A stretch of 6,229 bases of DNA, taken from contig JAZSMS010000134.1 in NCBI GenBank assembly GCA_045536015.1, forward strand, positions 1 to 6,229, read 5' to 3'. Position 1 is the first letter of the stretch. Every line of letters starts with the position of its first letter. The notes under the pieces are model-generated. The model ran no database searches. It saw only the letters and a program-made list of their open reading frames with translations, and had not been told where the DNA came from. The position numbers and the translations under genes are program-made. Source of the DNA: JAZSMS01 sp045536015. Lineage in GTDB: Bacteria; Bacillota; Clostridia; Christensenellales; QALW01. Below, in pieces: positions 1 to 6,228 of this stretch.

Positions 1-174
1 ATCGCCGCTTCCGCTGACAGTAAGCGTTCCTGCCGAAAACGTCCACGTTAAGTTTTCGCCGCAGCTACCGCTGTTTTCAGCCGCAAGAGCAGTAACGCCA
101 AGTGCCGAAAAAAGCAGTGCAAATATGAGAAGACAAAGCGCTACTCGCGCGATATTAAATTTTTTCATTTGCAT
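1..174 (-). CDS. Secreted BspA-like leucine-rich-repeat family protein, N-terminal 58 codons only (truncated by window edge)
   Basis: The visible part is a signal peptide plus the beginning of a mature secreted protein. Residues 1-11 are basic (MQMKKFNIARV), residues 11-29 are hydrophobic, and a cleavage site of the AxA type lies around residues 29-32 (ALAA before ENSG). The mature start, SGSCGENLTWTFSAGTLTVS followed by GSGD, closely matches the SGxCGxNLTWTL...GTLTISGxGxM stretch that commonly precedes BspA-type leucine-rich repeats in clostridial surface proteins. That family match is from memory; the repeats themselves lie outside the window. The ATG at 174 is preferred over the ATG at 168 because an AAAGGAGTT site sits 9 bases upstream of it. 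The gene overlaps the end of the Lgt-like gene by 20 bp, which suggests translational coupling. Its GC, about 55% in the first 120 bases by hand count, is much higher than that of the upstream gene. There is no lipobox, so it is not an obvious lipoprotein. Confidence 0.75.
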   Translation of the reverse strand, partial: MQMKKFNIARVALCLLIFALLFSALGVTALAAENSGSCGENLTWTFSAGTLTVSGSGD

Positions 175-862
175 AAGCAGGAACTCCTTTTTCATTAAGA
201 ACCTGTTCTTTTGTAGTTTCATTCTTTGCTCTTTTAATCTTAATGAAAATCCATATAATACCTATTAAAAAAGCCACAATTGACCAAAACCGCCCCGCTG
301 TCAATCCAAAAACAAAACTTTCTTGTTTCCAGCGAAAAAAATCCAACACAAAACGGGTAGCACTATACAAAACTATACATATAGGACATATCAAATGCTT
401 TATTCTATTTGTATATTCCATAAAAAACAGTAAGATAACAATTAAAAGAGATACACACATTTCGACAAGCTGACTAGGAAAAAAGTATGGAACTCCATTA
501 ACATATCCCATAACTTTTCCGCCGCAACAATCTGCTAAATAGCAATTTAATTTTGAAAATGCAAGCAAAAATGCTCCTGGAATTGTTGCATAATCCATTA
601 GATCTTGTGAGTCAATTTTCAAAAGTGCCGAAACCGGAAGAATAAAAAGTGGAAAAAGTAATATCCCCCCAAACATAGATCGCCCATACCATCGTCCATT
701 TTCCAAAAAAAACATAATATATGACCCTATTAGTCCTGTAAATGTTACCGCAATAGTAACAAAAACTGTCTTTAGGATTGAAATATGATATTTCTTTCTT
801 CGGACAATTAAGATAAGAAAGGTTGAACAAATACTTATTATGCTAAACAAAATAATATCCAT
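155..862 (-). CDS. Divergent Lgt-family (prolipoprotein diacylglyceryl transferase-like) membrane protein
   Basis: The 235 aa protein has about seven hydrophobic segments (residues 2-20, 30-53, 62-82, 91-105, 133-148, 157-175, 186-207), as Lgt does, but is shorter than the usual 250-300 aa. Lgt landmarks occur in the right order: GRSMFGG at 60-66 (Lgt GxSxHGG), NCYLADCCGGK at 106-116 (the GRxGNFxNxExxG signature region), FPSQLVE at 128-134 (HPTQLYE), TRFVLDFFR at 169-177, and GLTAGRFWS at 186-194 (GLSMGQxLS). Lgt transfers diacylglycerol from phosphatidylglycerol to the lipobox cysteine of prolipoproteins in the cytoplasmic membrane. Here the HGG histidine is F64, and the signature arginine and asparagine align with K104 and C107, so normal activity is doubtful. 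The ATG at 862 has an AGGAGGG site 7 bases upstream. The gene is AT-rich, about 30% GC by hand count of sample lines. It is probably an accessory paralogue rather than the housekeeping enzyme; substrate unknown. Confidence 0.8.
   Translation of the reverse strand: MDIILFSIISICSTFLILIVRRKKYHISILKTVFVTIAVTFTGLIGSYIMFFLENGRWYGRSMFGGILLFPLFILPVSALLKIDSQDLMDYATIPGAFLLAFSKLNCYLADCCGGKVMGYVNGVPYFFPSQLVEMCVSLLIVILLFFMEYTNRIKHLICPICIVLYSATRFVLDFFRWKQESFVFGLTAGRFWSIVAFLIGIIWIFIKIKRAKNETTKEQVLNEKGVPAYANEKI
182..190 (-). promoter_or_regulatory. Ribosome binding site (AAAGGAGTT) for the BspA-like gene, inside the Lgt-like coding sequence
   Basis: AAAGGAGTT lies in the last codons of the Lgt-like gene. 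The core AGGAG ends 9 bases before the ATG at 174 and 15 bases before the in-frame ATG at 168, so 174 is the better start. The nested arrangement suggests translational coupling between the two genes. Confidence 0.75.
197..210. repeat. Perfect inverted repeat AAGAAC-CT-GTTCTT
   Basis: Two perfect 6-base arms are separated by 2 bases. The repeat lies in the last codons of the Lgt-like gene (around its EQVLNE residues), 22 bases upstream of the BspA-like start codon and just ahead of its ribosome binding site. It could be an operator or a weak RNA hairpin, but a chance palindrome inside coding sequence is also plausible. The 2-base spacer does not fit the Gram-positive LexA box (GAAC-N4-GTTC). 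Confidence 0.35.
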
Positions 863-869
863 ACTCTTT

Positions 870-876
870 CCCTCCT
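870..876 (-). promoter_or_regulatory. Ribosome binding site (AGGAGGG) for the Lgt-like gene
   Basis: AGGAGGG stands 7 bases before the ATG at 862, inside the 39 bp gap after the giant gene. The rest of the gap is A/T-rich, with no hairpin followed by a T run and no convincing -35/-10 pair, which favours read-through transcription from upstream. Confidence 0.85.
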
Positions 877-901
877 AAAATTTTATATTTCGTTTTTAAA
901 T

Positions 902-3900
902 TTAACTCGTATGCGTTATTTTTATTGCATTACTCAACGAAACTGTATAATCATTATTGTTATATTTTACTACAACCTCATTACAGGTAACATTCTCACC
1001 AAGAACTTTGTCATTCTCATCGCTACTTTCTCCCACAGCTTGTGTATCTGATAATTTATCCGGAGTAAACTTAAATTCAACCTTGATCTTCTCATCTGCT
1101 GACACAAAAGTACATGTTGCACTTGTGAAATTTTGACCCAATTCAGATATAGTTGCAGTTACTGTGGAAGGCTCATATCCGTCGCAAACATAACCTCTTT
1201 TAATTCCTTTATAGTAAACACGCACACTAAATTTATCTTCTGCTAAAATATTTGAAACCGTTTTATTTTTTTCATTATCAAAATTTTCTCCTGGTGCTGG
1301 ATTCGTTGCAGTGAATTTCACAGTAGGCGCTTTTGAGTAAACCTCAATCTTATAAGCTCCGCTACTATTCGAAGTAATAATAATATCGTCGTTCTTTTCA
1401 GAAGTAATCTTATAAGTAAGCGCATCAGGTGCATACTGTGCTGCATATTTAAACGTTACTGCATTTTCTCCACTACTTGTAAGCGTATGACGGACACTAC
1501 CATCGCCATCAGCAACAAACTTCAAGCTTCCTACGTTAGTTCCACTTGCGTATTCATCACTTGTGTAGCCACCATAATATTTGCCGGTTGCATCAGTTTC
1601 ACTTCCGTACTTATAACTAAGTGCAACTTCACTTATGTTAAAGTACTCTCCAATAAGATTATGTTTATCACTTATTGTAACTGCAACCGAGCCGCTTGAA
1701 AGAATATGCTCCTGCATAAATGTGCCATTTACGCTTCCGGTGTTATCTTTACCTAAAGCCACAATTCTCTCCGAATTATTAATATATGGCGTGCCTGTTG
1801 TAGCTGTCGCTTTACTAAAATCAAAGTTAACAGTAATATCACTCTCATAAAGCACTGCAAAAGTAGTGTTTACAAAATCTTTTGTATTGTTATCAAACAC
1901 AATACCCGTTTGATACGTTGCTTCGTCAATGCTATCGGGAATAGCATGATAGTTTTGATTTTCATCAAAAACTCCAAACGTGCTTACGCTTTCTATTCTC
2001 CACAAGCCTGCCGGAGCATCAAAGATATAGCCAAACTCATCATTTACCGAAGAAGCAAGTGCACCAAGCACATATACTATTTCATCTTCGTCATCTACGT
2101 TTACAATCTTTGCGTAAACCTGTGCCGAACCTGATTCCTTTAACGATACCGTAAACGTTGCATTGTCCGAGCTGTTTGCACTTACAAACTGTGCCGATTC
2201 AGCTTTATTTTCTACATAAGACGGCGGTGTAGGCGGAACAACCGTAAATACGGGTGCATCGGAATTAGCCTTAAATAAGTTATTGGTTTGCGTTTCACCT
2301 ATTCTTATAGTAACGTGATCGAATTTCCACGTGCCCGATTCTACGGGGAATTCGCCCTCGTAGCATTGCGCACCCGAATTATAAATCAAGCCTGCATATA
2401 ATTCTTCAGAGCCCGTCATTGTGTAACGAATCTCTGCACCCGCCAGGTTAGGTATAATTTCATTGTTATTATCTAATATTTTAACTTCAATTTTTAAAGA
2501 ATCGGGTGCCGAATCTTCGCCGTAGAATATAGTTGTTGGCGAAGTTGTTTGCACGTCAACCTTCATACCAAGAGTTAAATCAACGGTTTTTTGCATTGCA
2601 GGCGCAAGCTCTACGTACTGACCATCGAGAATAACGTACTGCATAGTGTATACGCCGGAAGAAACAAAGTTTGCATTTCCCTGCCACGAGGCAAGAGTAG
2701 GATTGTAAACAAAGTTTACGTTAACGGCGGCGCCGTCGTCGCGCATAAATTTACCGATAACGGTTTTAGGCATTTTTTCGGGATTATCTATACCAAATTC
2801 CAAAGAAACCTTTCCCGTATACAAGTTAGCATCGCTCATAACAAAATCGTTCATCGAATACGAAACCGATTTTATAGAAAATCCGTTTACCTTAACAGTA
2901 GGATAATCTTCGCCCTCGGCTATTCTGATATTACGCTCTGCCCCGTCAATCTCTACACTTCTTAATATGTATTCGCCGGGATATAAGAACGTATATTCGC
3001 CTTCCCAAATTCCGTCACCATCAGTATCGTTTAAGGTAAAGACTTCCTCAGGCGAGCCCTGTGATTCGTTTATACGGCGAATAAAGTTTGCCGTCATTGT
3101 TTTAGGTTGATCGCCCGTAACCTTAATTTTTACTTTTGAGGTCATCTGCTGACCGTCAGCCAACGTATCGTAATCAAACTCATTAGGTTCTATACTATCA
3201 ACGTCGGCATAAAGTTCGGCATTATAAAGCTTTTGGTTTGAAAGCGGAACTAACGCTACCGAGCTACCAAACTGAATATTCATTTGTCCTTGAATATCAG
3301 AAGATGCAAGCACCTTGTCATTGGTAAGGTTTGTTCCGTCAAGATATACTATTGCAGTAATTCTTGTTGCAACGTTTTGTTCAAGAGCAGTAATTGCATT
3401 TCTCTTTACACCGTTTACATCTTCACCAATGCTTATACTGCTACTGTCAAGCACGAGCGGCACAATAACCTTTCCTGTCGACGAATAATTGCGTTCGGTA
3501 TCCAAATATGCCGTAGTAAGAAGCTTACCTGTTTCATCAACAAATGCTACCTTAAGCGACTTTAAAAGTTCAAGGCTTCGTTGCTGGTCAACGGGAGTAT
3601 CAGCATAAAATACGTAACAGCTACCGCTTCCTTGCGTTGTGCTTGATACTGTTAACAACGAATGGTTTTCGCCTTCCCAAATGCGATTATCGCCCTCGTA
3701 GCCAATAACGGTTTCAATCTGTTCTACCTTTTTAATTGGCGCAGGAATTTCCTGTCCACCAAGTGCTTCTTCTGTTACAACCTGATGGCTGTCGGCAAAT
3801 CTTAAGCATTCCTGCTCTTCATTTTGTCCTTCAGGAACGTATGTAGAATGATATACGTCATAAGAAATGACCATCATATCTTCAAGACTGCTGCCGGAGC

Positions 3901-5575
3901 TCTCACCATCATCTTCGGTATTCATTTTAACGGTAATTGTGTATATATTGACGTCTTCGCCGTTTAAGTCTTTGCCCATTACGTCAATAGTATCGGTCCT
4001 TGTAAGCACGTTTCCTTGCAAGGTCAAATACGAGTTTGCGGCATTTGTACGAACCCAAAAATCAACAGCAAAGCCGTAGGAGTCGTTTGCAATAAGCTCG
4101 GGGGCGCCGTATTCTCTTTTAATTGTTTCAGCAATCAAAGCTCTTTCGTTTTCAAAATAGTTATCTGTTGCGCTGGTAGAAACGTTTGACGTTATAGTTT
4201 GCGTTCCCATAACCTTAACCGAAAGTTTTAAAGGTTTTTCTTCGTCGTTGCGGATACGGGCGCCGCTTCTGCTATCCATATTATAAAGAATACCGTTTGT
4301 TATTTTAGTTTCGCAACATTTTACTTCTTTTAATGCAAGTGCGGCGGTTGCACCTACGTTTTTAATTTTGAGGTTAGTATATTCGCCGCCGGTTATTGTA
4401 CATTCGCCAACGTTTGTTAGGTTATTTATAATATCGTCAATTATTCTGGTTGTTGTACCTTCAACAGTCGGGCACGACGGCCATGAAATTGAAGTTTTAT
4501 TTTGTTTGGTTATGTACGCGATAAGGTCATTTATTCTCTGCAGGTCTGCCTTTAATAATGCATAATCATAAAGGAAACTATCCATATCCTTGATTATACC
4601 AACAGTTTTATTGCTATCGGCATAAGTAGTATAGCCCTTTTCTATAAGTGCCTTATATGCCGTTTTTGCAGAAACGTCGTAGGATAAATGAAGAATTTCT
4701 GCGGCGGGAATCTTTATATCCTTTTTATTGATAGTTGCCTGAAGATTTAATAAATTTGCATAAACGTCTGCCTGCTCTTCAAAGCAAAGGATAACGTCCT
4801 CGTACATGTTTGCAAATTCTTTTAAATCAGATGCACTTAGAGTGGCATCACTTATCATTCCACCAACAGAAGAATTTACCTTTAAAATGTTTTGCACCAT
4901 ATAACCCGTCATCATATTTGCAAGTGCATCCATATAATCCTTATTGTTTGCAAGATTCTCGTATCTGGTTTTAAAGCGTGCATTTGCAGATTCTGCAAGG
5001 TTAAGCTGGGCATTATAAATATTCTGCGAGCCTGATTCGCCATAGGTCATCGACGTAATGGCGCGGACACCTAACGCATCAGAAGCTGTAAAGCGCCTCA
5101 TAGTATTATCCCACAGCGAATATCCAAAGTTAGTATTCATATCTACAACGCGGCCCGTTCTGTCATAAACCGGTCCGTACAAGGGGCGCTCAATAAGGTT
5201 TGTGTCATTTAAAAGCGATGGACGCAAAACAAGATTTTTAAGGCCATAGCGCGAATCGTTTAAATTTATAAGGTTACCCCATGTTACGTTTCGCAAAAGA
5301 GTATCCTTGGTACTGTCACCTACTTTAGAGCTTTCGGGAGACGTAACCGTAGAAGCCGTACCTTGTACTAATGCAATTTCAAGGTTACCGTTTGACGCAA
5401 TACTGGTATTGATTTCTGATACCTGCGGGTTTTTTGAGAGCGTTATCCACGCAAACGATGACGTCGCAAGCATACCTGCCGACATCGCAAAAATCAACGC
5501 CGTAGCTATAAGTTTTTCTTTAAGCTGCGGTATCTTTTTATTAAATTCTTTTATATTTTTTTGCGCGTTGCTCAT
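902..5575 (-). CDS. Giant (1557 aa) secreted or surface-anchored multi-domain protein with SipW-type leader and Ig-like modules
   Basis: I do not recognise a named family. The N-terminus has a lysine-rich stretch (residues 1-21), a hydrophobic segment (22-39) and the junction ATSSFAWITLS (37-47). This resembles SipW-dependent leaders of TasA/camelysin-type proteins, where cleavage falls after the FA before W. Residues 48-180 look like globular beta structure. Residues about 185-360 are rich in Ala, Leu, Glu and Lys and look helical. Beta-type sequence resumes from about 361. Four diverged Ig-like modules occupy about 783-1235, with an acidic loop DTDGDG at 850-855 and a proline linker PPTPPSY at 1114-1120. 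The C-terminal 320 residues are Ser/Thr/Asn-rich and beta-like, and end in KITHTS without LPxTG, a membrane segment or SLH repeats. About 11 cysteines are present, including a CC pair at 420-421. The ATG at 5575 follows GGAG by 7 bases; the upstream gene ends 19 bp away. A matrix or adhesin-like role is inference. Confidence 0.85.
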   Translation of the reverse strand: MSNAQKNIKEFNKKIPQLKEKLIATALIFAMSAGMLATSSFAWITLSKNPQVSEINTSIASNGNLEIALVQGTASTVTSPESSKVGDSTKDTLLRNVTWGNLINLNDSRYGLKNLVLRPSLLNDTNLIERPLYGPVYDRTGRVVDMNTNFGYSLWDNTMRRFTASDALGVRAITSMTYGESGSQNIYNAQLNLAESANARFKTRYENLANNKDYMDALANMMTGYMVQNILKVNSSVGGMISDATLSASDLKEFANMYEDVILCFEEQADVYANLLNLQATINKKDIKIPAAEILHLSYDVSAKTAYKALIEKGYTTYADSNKTVGIIKDMDSFLYDYALLKADLQRINDLIAYITKQNKTSISWPSCPTVEGTTTRIIDDIINNLTNVGECTITGGEYTNLKIKNVGATAALALKEVKCCETKITNGILYNMDSRSGARIRNDEEKPLKLSVKVMGTQTITSNVSTSATDNYFENERALIAETIKREYGAPELIANDSYGFAVDFWVRTNAANSYLTLQGNVLTRTDTIDVMGKDLNGEDVNIYTITVKMNTEDDGESSGSSLEDMMVISYDVYHSTYVPEGQNEEQECLRFADSHQVVTEEALGGQEIPAPIKKVEQIETVIGYEGDNRIWEGENHSLLTVSSTTQGSGSCYVFYADTPVDQQRSLELLKSLKVAFVDETGKLLTTAYLDTERNYSSTGKVIVPLVLDSSSISIGEDVNGVKRNAITALEQNVATRITAIVYLDGTNLTNDKVLASSDIQGQMNIQFGSSVALVPLSNQKLYNAELYADVDSIEPNEFDYDTLADGQQMTSKVKIKVTGDQPKTMTANFIRRINESQGSPEEVFTLNDTDGDGIWEGEYTFLYPGEYILRSVEIDGAERNIRIAEGEDYPTVKVNGFSIKSVSYSMNDFVMSDANLYTGKVSLEFGIDNPEKMPKTVIGKFMRDDGAAVNVNFVYNPTLASWQGNANFVSSGVYTMQYVILDGQYVELAPAMQKTVDLTLGMKVDVQTTSPTTIFYGEDSAPDSLKIEVKILDNNNEIIPNLAGAEIRYTMTGSEELYAGLIYNSGAQCYEGEFPVESGTWKFDHVTIRIGETQTNNLFKANSDAPVFTVVPPTPPSYVENKAESAQFVSANSSDNATFTVSLKESGSAQVYAKIVNVDDEDEIVYVLGALASSVNDEFGYIFDAPAGLWRIESVSTFGVFDENQNYHAIPDSIDEATYQTGIVFDNNTKDFVNTTFAVLYESDITVNFDFSKATATTGTPYINNSERIVALGKDNTGSVNGTFMQEHILSSGSVAVTISDKHNLIGEYFNISEVALSYKYGSETDATGKYYGGYTSDEYASGTNVGSLKFVADGDGSVRHTLTSSGENAVTFKYAAQYAPDALTYKITSEKNDDIIITSNSSGAYKIEVYSKAPTVKFTATNPAPGENFDNEKNKTVSNILAEDKFSVRVYYKGIKRGYVCDGYEPSTVTATISELGQNFTSATCTFVSADEKIKVEFKFTPDKLSDTQAVGESSDENDKVLGENVTCNEVVVKYNNNDYTVSLSNAIKITHTS
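1871..3229 (-). repeat. Four diverged tandem Ig-like modules inside the 1557 aa protein
   Basis: Modules at about residues 783-898, 899-998, 999-1111 and 1126-1235 share a pattern near their ends: aromatic-x-G-x-x-x-aromatic, then a G-x-Y/W turn, then alternating hydrophobics and often D-G. Cores are WEGEYTFLYPGEYILRSVEI with DG (857-878), WQGNANFVSSGVYTMQYVIL with DG (964-985), YEGEFPVESGTWKFDHVTIR with IG (1072-1093), and a more decayed YIFDAPAGLWRIESVSTFG (1183-1201). The alignment was made by eye. Such strand-turn-strand repeats are typical of Ig-like folds in bacterial surface proteins, where they usually act as stalks or spacers. Confidence 0.55.
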
Positions 5576-5582
5576 AATATTT

Positions 5583-5586
5583 CTCC
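5583..5586 (-). promoter_or_regulatory. Ribosome binding site (GGAG) for the 1557 aa protein
   Basis: GGAG within TTTGGAGAAATATT stands 7 bases before the ATG at 5575. It occupies most of the 19 bp gap after the stop of the 206 aa gene. There is no room for a separate promoter or terminator here, so the two genes are almost certainly co-transcribed. Confidence 0.75.
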
Positions 5587-5594
5587 AAAGAAAA

Positions 5595-6215
5595 TTATCT
5601 TACCTGTTCGATGTATAAGTATATATTTTCAGAGTTAACCTGTAAATTATATACCGTTATTGTAATTGTTAATTCGGACCTGCTTGCGCCCTGCAAGCAA
5701 AACGTTGCTTCTTCTTGATTTGTAAGACTGTTATAAAAGCTAAAAAACTGACCTTTTTGATTATTATTTTTATAAAACGCAGTTTTTTCGTTTAGTTCTT
5801 CTGCTTTTGAAACGTATTCATTCTCATTTGCTTTAAGACGCACTTCCGTAGGTAAAACGTCGGTTTGAGTGTTCCCTTGTTCCGAGTTTTCCTGCGGAAT
5901 AAAAACTTTGATGTTTAAAACAAAGTCTTCTTCTCGTGGCTCTGACACATTAATGAAATTAGATAAAGTAAAAGTTGCTTTTGTTTGATTTAAAGAGGCT
6001 TCCCAACCCGAAATTTCAAGCAAAGCTCTATCATAAACCATAGAATTATTTATGTAAATACGCTCGCTCGTTTTTGCAAGATATTCTACTGCACAGTCAC
6101 TTTGCGTAAGATATCTTGCATAAGTAACGTTAAAGGTTAATGCAGTTATTACAACTATTGCAAGAAGAAATAATAATATTTTAGCAACTTGCGTTTGACA
6201 ATACTTTTTTATAAT
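5595..6215 (-). CDS. Small exported protein with N-terminal membrane segment and ARY motif; probable ATT start or start beyond the edge
   Basis: The frame is open from the right edge to the TAA at 5595-5597. The first ATG in frame (6041) would give 148 aa and would cut off the leader. Reading upstream gives IIKKYCQTQVAK, then a hydrophobic stretch at residues 13-30 (ILLFLLAIVVITALTFNV), then TYARYLTQ at 31-38. This is the ARY-type junction seen after the leader in many clostridial SipW-associated proteins (family recall, moderate certainty). No in-frame ATG, GTG or TTG lies upstream of 6041, but an AGGAGG site at 6223-6228 stands exactly 7 bases before an ATT codon at 6215, giving 206 aa. The mature part is hydrophilic and beta-like: a Glu/Asn-rich middle (EREEDF-like acidic patches, KANENEYVSKAEELNEK at about 128-144) and a C-terminal beta stretch (LTITITVYNL). 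It sits 19 bp before the giant gene and is probably co-translated and partnered with it. No enzymatic motif is visible. Confidence 0.7.
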   Translation of the reverse strand: MIKKYCQTQVAKILLFLLAIVVITALTFNVTYARYLTQSDCAVEYLAKTSERIYINNSMVYDRALLEISGWEASLNQTKATFTLSNFINVSEPREEDFVLNIKVFIPQENSEQGNTQTDVLPTEVRLKANENEYVSKAEELNEKTAFYKNNNQKGQFFSFYNSLTNQEEATFCLQGASRSELTITITVYNLQVNSENIYLYIEQVR

Positions 6216-6222
6216 ATTACTT

Positions 6223-6228
6223 CCTCCT
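6223..6228 (-). promoter_or_regulatory. Ribosome binding site AGGAGG that argues for an ATT start
   Basis: On the minus strand the edge reads AAGGAGGAAGTAATATTATA. The perfect AGGAGG is followed after 7 bases by ATT (6213-6215) and after 10 bases by ATA, with no ATG, GTG or in-frame TTG nearby. The spacing is ideal for initiation at ATT. The site also forms in-frame Gly-Gly codons, so if the gene really starts outside the window the match would be coincidental. Confidence 0.6.

Noticed and set aside
52..66. Lipobox in the BspA-like protein around C39 (SGSC)
   Set aside because: The cysteine follows a Glu-Asn-Ser-Gly-Ser stretch several residues past the hydrophobic core, lacks the Leu at -3, and belongs to the conserved SGxCG start of the mature BspA-like domain.
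197..210. LexA/DinR operator
   Set aside because: The arms resemble GAAC...GTTC, but the spacer is 2 bases rather than the required 4, and the site lies inside a coding sequence.
243..473. 76-codon plus-strand open frame
   Set aside because: It is antisense to the Lgt-like gene, its product is low-complexity and Lys/Ile-rich without motifs, and no ribosome binding site precedes it.
612..830. 72-codon minus-strand open frame inside the Lgt-like gene
   Set aside because: It is a shifted frame entirely within a gene with clear family motifs, has no ribosome binding site at its ATG, and is Cys/Tyr/Phe-rich as expected from an off-frame reading of membrane codons.
863..901. Possible promoter in the gap before the Lgt-like gene (A/T-rich, TATAAA-like bases)
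   Set aside because: There is no matching -35 element at 16-18 bases and the gap is only 39 bp with a strong ribosome binding site, so the A/T richness alone is not evidence of a promoter.
2591..2965. 124-codon plus-strand open frame, the longest antisense frame over the giant gene
   Set aside because: It lies wholly antisense to the Ig-like modules; it has no domain signature and no credible ribosome binding site, and it is explained by the codon bias of the sense strand.
5307..5618. 103-codon plus-strand open frame with a hydrophobic end
   Set aside because: Its hydrophobic stretch is the reverse complement of the giant protein's leader and of the short gap beyond it; no independent coding evidence.
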